Source: JBDRMV01 sp043825615 (GTDB lineage Bacteria > CG03). Taken from it: DNA of 64,000 nt. The position numbers were made by a program, and so were the translations under genes. Shown here in pieces: positions 1-9,400 of the stretch (the first letter of the stretch is position 1; each line of letters begins with the position of its first letter). The notes under the pieces were generated by a model. It was not told where the DNA came from, searched no databases, and saw only the letters and a program-made list of their open reading frames with translations. The stretch lies in the NCBI GenBank assembly GCA_043825615.1, contig JBDRRS010000008.1, positions 1 to 64,000 of the forward strand, given 5' to 3'.

Positions 1-3000
1 TTATGGCAAGAGCGGAACTCCGGGGGCTCAGGTTGCGGGGGCGCCGTTCACGATAAGCGTTGACGCCTGCGACGACTGGTGGAACACGAACGCGTCAACC
101 TCGCCTGAGGTGTCAATCACTCTTGGAGATACGAATGCGACGCCCCCGTCCAACAGGACTTTGTTAAACGGAACTACGGCTTTTATTGTGACGTTTAAGA
201 CGGCAAATGATGCCTGGACAATAATGGCAGCGGATGAGAGTGGTCCGTTAATCTCATCCACGACGGCAAAGATTACGGTAAACCCGAACACGCCGACCCG
301 ATTGAGGGTAATTCTGCCGCCTCAGAACAGGAAGCCGGGAACAACTTATGGCAAGAGCGGAGCTCCGGGCGAGCAGATTGCGGGGACACCGTTTACGATA
401 TCGGTTGACGCCTGCGACAACTGGTGGAACACTAATGCGTCGACTTCGCCGGAGGTATCAATAACGCTTGAAGACGGCAACGCCACGCCGCCTGCAAACA
501 GGTTTCTTGCAAACGGGACGACGTCTTTTATTGTGACATTCAAGACGGCAAACTCATCGTGGACAATAACCGCGGCGAATGCGGACGGCGGTTTAGTTTC
601 ATCCACGACGGCAAAAGTTCTCGTTAATCCCGCTCCTGCGACGAAACTTCTTATTCTTGTGCCGAATGAGACGCACAAACCCGGAACAACCACGGGGAAG
701 GAAAGTTCGGGTTTAATAAACCAGACGGCGGGTGTGGCATTTACGGTTACCGTTTATGCCGTTGACGACGACTGGAACATAAATACGGATTACAATCCGC
801 TGGTAAAAGTAAACACGACCGACCCGTTTGATACGGAACCGGGCGAAAACTCGCTGGTCTCCGGCGCGGGAATGTTTGACGTTACTCTGGTAAGGGCCTC
901 CACCGCTGTGGTCTGCGCTACTGACTGGAGCGGCGGTCTTAATTCTTCCACATCCTCGGTTATAACCGTTGATTATAACACTGCAACGAAACTGCTTGTT
1001 CTTGCTCCCGGAATGACGCACGTTCCGGGCAAGTGGAACAGCACTCCTTACGGTTACCAGAATTCGCCATCAACCCAGACAGCCGGAACCGCATTTGCGG
1101 TTACGGTCTTCGCCTGCGACAACTGGTGGAACAGGAATTACGCCGCCAATAACACGGTAAGAATAAGCAGCACTTCGGACCCCAACGACGAACTTTACGG
1201 GTTTGACCCGTCTCCCCAAAAGGGTCTTTCCGGCGGGTTTGCCGTTTTTACTTCAACGCTGGTGACAAATGACCCCTCCGGTATCGGCAATAAATGGACG
1301 ATAACCGTTTCCACGACCGACGGTTCCGCCCTCGCGGCATTCACAACGCCGGAAATCCCCGTCAAGAGCGGCGCGGCGGCAAAACTTCAGTGCCTTCTTG
1401 CCGGCGAGGATACAAGACCGGGATATACGACGGGGAAAGAAGGCCCCCCGGCGACGCAGACAGCCGGGGCTTTCTTTACCGTTACGGTTAATACCGTTGA
1501 TAATTACTGGAACTTCGTTGACCCGCCCACCGAAGCAAAGGTCAGCATAGACGCCAACGACCCGTATTATAAGGACTGGGGTTACGACGTTACGGATATG
1601 ACGTTGAGCGGCGGATCCTATAAATTCAATATGAAACTCGTAACCAGGGGAACCTGGTCGGTCACCGCCACGGATACGGGCGACACCGGAACTTCGTTTA
1701 CTGCTCACGTCGCCTCCGGCGTTTACGTTAATTACGCGTCCGCCGTGAAGTATCAGGTTTTACTGCCGACCCAGACGGCTGTCCCGGGTTCTCTTACGGG
1801 AAAGAGCGGAGAGCCGAAAGAGCAGACGGCGGGTCTTTCTTTCACCGTTACGGTAAATGCAACCGACCCTTACTGGAATGTCAATCCGGCCTACTCGGAA
1901 GCAGGCGCTTTTGCAATTACGACTTCCGATAATTTCGACACGAATCCGACGGGCGTTCAGTTGCTCAACGGAACGACAAACGTTTTGATTACGATGAAGA
2001 CGGGTTCTCAGGGAATAAATTCCTATCATTCAACCCAGACGGTCACCGCCTCCGGCGCCCGGCAGCCCAATATTTCGTCGGTCGTGAATATAAAAAGTTA
2101 TACGAAGAATAAACTTCTGCTTTTGTGTCCTAACCAGACGTATGTTCCCGGGGACGTTACCGGTCTCGGATTGTCGGGTAATCCTTCTATGCAGCCGGCA
2201 GGGGGCGCATTTACGGTAACGGTCCTCGCCTGCGATATGTTCTACAACCAGACAAAGGCGACGCCGACCGTGACGATTGAAACGACGGACCTTTACGATA
2301 TTGAGCCGGACGACAAACAACTGGCAAACGGTTTTGCCACGTTTAATATAACGATGAAAGAAGAAGGTTCGCAGCATGTTTCATCATCCGACACTGTGCT
2401 TTCTCTTGACTGCTACACTTCCAAAGCGATATCAATCGGCTACGGGCCCGCTGTGAAACTTCAGGTTCTTCTCCCCGGGGAAACACCCGCTCCCGGAACC
2501 GAATCAGGGAAGAATAGTTCAGGTCTCTTGACCCAGACGGCAGGCGCTATGTTTACCATTACGGTCAACTGCGTTGACCAGTTCTGGAACATAAATCCCG
2601 ATGTGAGTCCCTACGTTCAAGGAACCTCATCCGACAAATACGATACGGAGCCCTCTTCAAAGACGCTTACAGGGGGAACCGAGCCCTTCTGGTTTACTCT
2701 CAAAACAGCCGCGACGACGACAATAAATGCGCAGCATCTCTATTTGATTGACGATTATTATGACTCGAATACTTCGTCTGTTTTTAACGTCGGACCCGCT
2801 CCTCTTGACCGGCTTCTCGTTATTCTGCCCGGGGAATCGTATGACCCGGGGAACATTCCGGCGGCAGGGAAGGGAGGTTTGCCGTCAGAGCAAACAGCGG
2901 GAATAACCTTTACTGTAACCGTTCTTGCGACGGATGGGTACTACAACACCGTTTCAACAAACTGCCAGGTCGGTTTAACGGCGGCAGACCCCTACGCCGC

Positions 3001-3480
3001 TTATTCGTCCACTCTAACTCTCAACAACGGTTCCCGCTATTTTGACGTTACGATGATTACCCGCGGCTCATGGACTATTACCGCAAACGAAATATACGGA
3101 GCGCTCCCCGCTTACCAGACGCCTAAGGTGGATATCAGGGCGGCCGCCGGTTCACAATTAGTCATCGTTCTTCCGGGAGAAAGCATTATTGAAGGTTACG
3201 GTAAAACGGGAATACCCAACGTCCACGAGGCGAGCGAGACCTCATGGGATTTTAACATATATCTCAGGGACGATAATTTTAACATTGCGAAGGATTCGCA
3301 GCCGACCGTCACGCTGGGAGCGACATCCTCCTCCGCCACACTGCCGGGGAGCGTGAATATTGACGCGAACGGTTCCGCCCTCTGCTGGGTAAAATTGGTG
3401 GAGGTTAAAGCGGAGAATAAAATCTATGCCTACGCGACCGGCATCGCCACGGGCGCCACCGGCAACATTATCGTGAACAA
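1..3480 (+). repeat. Tandem Ig-like coding repeats, about 345-370 bp period
   Basis: The sequence beginning TTATGGCAAGAGCGGA at base 1 recurs almost unchanged at 346, a 345-bp (115-codon) period. The aromatic WN motif recurs near bases 76, 421, 770, 1120, 1500, 1870, 2245, 2575, 2930 and 3270. The first two units are clearly the most similar at nucleotide level, suggesting recent duplication; later units have drifted. Confidence 0.85.
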
Positions 3481-6400
3481 CTCGGATCCCGCAAAACTTG
3501 TTCTTGAAGGTGTTCCTGTCAACACAGGAGCAGGGTCTCCTTTTAGTTTTACGGTAAAAGCGAAGGATATTTTTAATAATGTCTGTAAGGGTTCGTACGA
3601 TAAAGACGGGGTCTGGGTCGGTAATAAGAGTTACGCCAAGGGCTGGAACGGCTACCAGGGGGGGCTTGTCAAGTTCACGTCTAACGACTCGTATCCTGCA
3701 ACTCTTCCGTACGTTCCGGGCGGCTACACCTTTGTGACTAACGATATGGGGCAAAAAGATTTTACAAGTTCCAAACTTTACACTGCGGGAGAGGGTTTCT
3801 GGATAAAGGCGCAGGACGACTTTTACACGGGTATATCCGGCATAAAAGGGGGAATCACCGTTACAGCCGGAGCCCTCTTTAAATTTGTCGTTTCGCCGGT
3901 TGCGGGAGTGTCTGTTGCCGCCGGCGAGTCAGTTACCATTATAGGAACCGCATCTGATCAGTACGGTAACCCGAAGTCATCGGCGGGCCTTGTTTGCAAC
4001 CTCGTCGTTTCGACGAATACACAGGAAGGGCCTGAGCCCCCGTATTTTACCGACGGAGAAGGGACCAAGATTTATGAAGCGACAACGAATTCTTACGGCG
4101 TAATCGGAGGAACGGAAACAATAATTAAGTACTATGTTTCAACGAGAAAAGACGATGAATCGCGTGCGAAAATTCAGCGCCCGGGGACGAGCATCGAAGG
4201 GCAAACCGGCCTGCTCAAGACGAAAGGCGCCGGCCCATACGAATATAGGTTTGGAACGTCGCCGTCGGTTCTGCAACTGGGCTCCGCGGAAGCATACTGC
4301 TGGACATCAAAGTTTGAAGTGGTGAGATACGACAAATTCGGTAACCTGTCGGAAACAGGCGATTCTTTTGTCCGTCTTAACACCGATTCTAACGATAACC
4401 CTGCCCTCGAAATCGGCGGGACTTCGATGCCCGGCGTGTTCTCCAAGTTTGCCGTTGACCCGGTCGGGAGCGGGCAGGTTGCCGACTTTGTAGAACCGCA
4501 CGATGAGGCCCCGGATTATCCCGGATACAGCATAAAAATTCCAGACGGGGATATATCCTGCGAGTTTTATTATAACGAAAAAAAGGCGTCATGGGACACC
4601 ATAACCCCGTCCTCATGGATAATATCGGCAGTGGCTAAATCATCGGACGTTATTACTGCTGAAACCGGCATAAGGGTTGACCCGTGCGATATTTCGTATA
4701 TTGCTTTTGTAACGCCGCCGAGAGAACTGACGGCCGGAGCAACGACAAACTTAGTTGGTAAGGATATTGAAATTCACACGCAGGATAACTGGAACAACGA
4801 AAAAGTTGTTACAGAAAATAAGGTTTGCGTCTTGTCCGGTTCTGGCGACATAGCCGCGGGCTCTTTTTATTTTAGGCGTGACGGAGAGGAAACGTGGAGC
4901 ATAGGTAATACGTATATAACGTTTACGACGAATACCTACGCGTGCAAGTTTTATTTTGCTTCCGACCGCGTGGGAACTCCCGAAACGGTGGTCAAACACA
5001 GCACTCATAATTGGGAAGGGGGGCAAACCCAGACAATTATCCCTGCTTCCATTTCAAAAATTGTTTTTACAACAGAGGAAATGACGGATGAAAACCCCGA
5101 GGGAGATAGTTTAACGGCAGGAACGACCTCTCCGATTATAACTTTTCAGACACGGGACAGATACGGCAATCCCTCGCCGATTCCCTCCGACTACCCGGGC
5201 GGAGTGGCTTTTGCGCTTGAATCCCAGCCCGTAGATCCTATAACGTATGATATGTCCGTTTCCTCAACCGTTTGGGTGTCGTCGCGCAGCATAACGATTC
5301 CGATGGGCGAATCAATGGCGTCTTTCTTTTACGTTAATACGAAGAGCGGCCATCACGAGATAAAAGCCAAAGTGACCCATACGCTCGGCTGGACGGCCGC
5401 CTCGCAATTTTGCGACGTCTGGGGCGCGGACATCGTAAAAATTATCTTTACCACGCCGGAGAGACGCGCCATTGCGGGTGTTGACGATTACACCGAATAC
5501 AAGAGTTCGTATGTAATGACCGTTGAGCTCAGGGATAAATTCGACAATGCATCCAGGGCGCAGCAGAATACGCTTCTTCCGCTGTCCGGTTCCTCCGCCC
5601 AGAAGGGTTTTTCCACCACGGGCGCGCCGCCCTGGACGACCACCGGAGTTTTGATAACATCGGGGACCTCAACCGAGAGTTTCTATTATAAAGATGAAAT
5701 CAAAGGCCAGCCGTCCATCACCGTTTATGAATCGCCTGATATGGGCTGGGCGGATGCCGCGCAGACAGTGACGGTTTATCCTTCCGCCGCCGTCAGGTTC
5801 AGTATTACTCACGCTGGCGGAGCCCCCGTTTTGACCGATGTGGCAGTCACCGTTGAAGCGCTTGACCAATACGGGCCCGGCGGCATGGGCAACGTTTGCA
5901 CCGGCCGGCCGCCTCTCGGCAATCCTCAGGCCCTGCCCGCTGACTGGATTTACTATACGGGAATCGCGTCTTTCACGGCGTCCGGCACCGCGGAGGTTAC
6001 TTCGCCCTACCCGCCTTATTACAATTTTACCGCCTCCGATCTCGGAGCCAAAATCATAAAGGTCAAAGACAGCCATGTGACCGACGAGCCCGATGTCCCG
6101 CCGGTAAAAATCTCCGCCGTTGACCAGCAATACAGCAGTATCTGCGGCACATCGGCGGATATGGTTATTCGGGGGGCAGTCGTCAAGCCGTATGTTGACC
6201 CCGAAACGAAAGGTAAACCCGGCGATCCGGATCCGGATTATCCCGGGGATAGAATCATACAAATGGACGAATACGGCAGCGCCGGAAGAATTTATCAGGG
6301 GTCGGTCAACAGGTACATCGAGCGTCTCGATTTGTGGACCAATTCGGCAACGGGCGACTGGAAAGGCCTGGATATTGACAACGTCGGCCAGACAAAAGAT

Positions 6401-9400
6401 GAAGATATTCTGGCAATCCGCGTGTGGAAAGACGGCAACGCCAACGGAAGGTTTGACGCTCCTCCGGACGAAGACCCCGATAACATCGGAGGCGCTTCTT
6501 CCGACATATTTCTTGCGTCTGCCACCTTCAGCGCTTCAAAGGCATATTTGACATTTCCGACAGCCAAAATCCAGACGATAGGCGTGAGTCCGCAGAACTA
6601 TTTTATAACGGTTGCGATTTCCAAATACACCGAGCCGGACAAAACGTTTATAATAAGAATGAAGGACAGGACATATTTTAAATGGGAAGACAATCCTGAT
6701 GCGGCTCTTTCTTCAAACAATTTTGAAATACGTCTCCCGACGGCGACGATTGCCACCTCGCCCGGCGAGATTACCGTTTACCCGTACAATCTCGTTTTTT
6801 CGACGAATACGGTCTATCAGGGGACCAATAAACTCGGGGTTCTCCGCCTTGATATGGTCACGGATAAATATACGGTTCCGTGGTCAAAGATAACGATGGG
6901 TCTCACCGGCTCCGCCGACGGAGGCCGCAAGGAAGGGACCGACCCGGTTGTCAATTATCCCTCAACGGACATAGAGTCGGTCAGGATATACAGGGACAAG
7001 CAAACAGATCCTGCCGCTGAGGGCTACCGGGAATTTTCTCCGGATACGGACGAACTGATTTCGTCAGGCGTTGAAACGTTCGGACAGTTGGAGCCGGGGA
7101 TATGCATTATTACGTTAAGGAACCCGGCTAATCTTTCGGTGCTCCGGTCGCAGGTAATATCCCAGTCAACGGCGACTTATTACATCGCTTATTCCTTCCG
7201 CAATTCCGCCGAAGTGGATGTAACAGCGGGGGTTGTTCTTTCGAACGCTTCCGCAATTTACGCGTGGATGGAGGGCGCCAACAGGGTCGCTACGTTCTAT
7301 GATTATAACCATGACGGAAAAAAAGATCCGGACGAGTCGAACGTATTTCCGTGCGAGTCGCAGACGCCGCGGGTCATTGCGACCGAGGACATTATGATTG
7401 TGAGTCCCAAGTCGCCCGCCATATCGCAGGTGACGCAGGGCGACAGCAACAGGGTTTTTGAGGAACTGATTCTCAAAATTGACCCTCTGACGCCGCGCGC
7501 CGTCTGGTGGAGCGGTATGGGAATTGACAAACTCGGAGACCTTGAAAACTGGGGCGTTGACGCCGTAAAGGTCTGGTACTATGTTTCCGGCGCCACGGAT
7601 ACCGCGGGGAATCCCGTGGTTGACACCTCGACGAATACGCCGACGGGAAAGCCGGACGTGCGGGTGGCGATGATTGAAGGCGACCGAGTCGCCCACTCTT
7701 ACGGCGCTTTTCCGGCCGGTTCCTCAACGACGTTCATCAATTTTGAGGAGAACAGCTGGCAGGAAATTTCTTTTATTCCCGCTGCGCAGGAGCAGAAGCA
7801 CTATCTGATAACCTATGACATTGACCCGTTTGCCGTGAAAGGAAAGAAAATCGGGATGAATTTTGAATCCAATGACTATTTTAAAGTTGAGGGCGTCGAT
7901 ACCGTTGCGGTTTTTAACCCGTTCGGAATCAATCCCGTGGAGGTTAAAGAATATGCGGACACCGTCAAGTTTGCTTTTGCCGATGCGACCTCTCTCATCG
8001 GAGACAAGCAGTTAAACCAGGGGGACAGAGACCTCCCCGTCCTGGTCGTGAATGTTGAAACCGACAAGTCGGACGCTTACTGGAAGGAACTGATTATTGA
8101 CCAGGCCGGCGGCGCTTCGGATTCGGATATTGACAGCATCAGCGTCTGGTATGACGCGAACAACAACGGGGAATTTAACTCCGATTCGGATATTAAAATT
8201 GCCTCCGGAACTTTCAGTCAGGGTCAGGTTAAATTTATTTTTGCGGGCCTTGAGGAGGAAAGAAGAATCGGGCCGAAGAACAATCCTTTTGTGCCGAGGG
8301 AAAAGAGGTATTTTATAAATCTTTCGATATCGGACGTCGCCACGCCGGGCCTTACGATTTCGCTCAAAATTGAAGGCGGCACCGAAGCCGGCTACCTGGT
8401 TGTTTCCAGCCCGAACAAGATTGACCCCGGATTTATCGCGACAGGATACGTTTCGCCGCCCCAGACGCTGAAAGCGTCGCAGAGGATAATGTATATAGAC
8501 GCCGATTCCGTCGCCCCCTCTACGGTCAACCAGGGAGAATCCAACATCCCGATGGAAAAACTCGCCCTTCGGGCTTCCGGCTATGAAATTCCGTGGCGCG
8601 CTCTGCGGCTTACAAGGTCGGGAACGGGGATTGACGCCGATGTAAAAACGGTCAAACTTTACGCGGACGACCAGATGCCCGGAGACCCCAACTACGGCGC
8701 GTGGGGGCTGTCGGATATTCTCGTTTCATCGGGAACGTTTACGGATGCCGTCTGTTATCTTGATTTTTCGACGACGACCAAAATTCAGACAATTAAGGAC
8801 CTGTCTTTGAATAACGGAGTGACACAGTATTATTTCATCGTTTTTGATTTTGCAAACAGCGCCACGCCGGGCGCCTATACGGGGGTGCAGATAAATGACA
8901 GGGGCGCCTTTAACGTTGAGGAGCCGCATATAGTCGAGGAGTTTTCTCCCGCGATTGCTTCTGTCCAGACGCAGCAGCTCGCGACGGAAGATACTCTGAA
9001 AGTGACGCCGACCGACCTCGGAGTGGCTGAGGTCATCCAGGGCGCAAGGAATGTCGCTTTCGCGCAGCTCGCGTTGAGAAGCGACCAGCACGACGTGGTT
9101 ATCAACGGAATGAAAATTCACCGCATCGGTTCCGGCGTCGACGCCGACATCGAGGCGATAAAAATTTACAGGGACCTTTATGAGAAAGACGGCGGCGGCA
9201 TACCCGGAGTGCTTGATTCCTGGGATACGAGATACGATACGACAACTTACAAATATCCGGGTCTCATTAATTACGGCAGCGAGGTGTTTATAGACGGTGT
9301 TGCGGATATCAGTTTTAAGGTTCCGGAAAAGGTGGGCACCGACTGGGCGGGCGAGGAGAAGACCTATTTCGTCGCCTTTGACATCGCAAACCTCGCGACG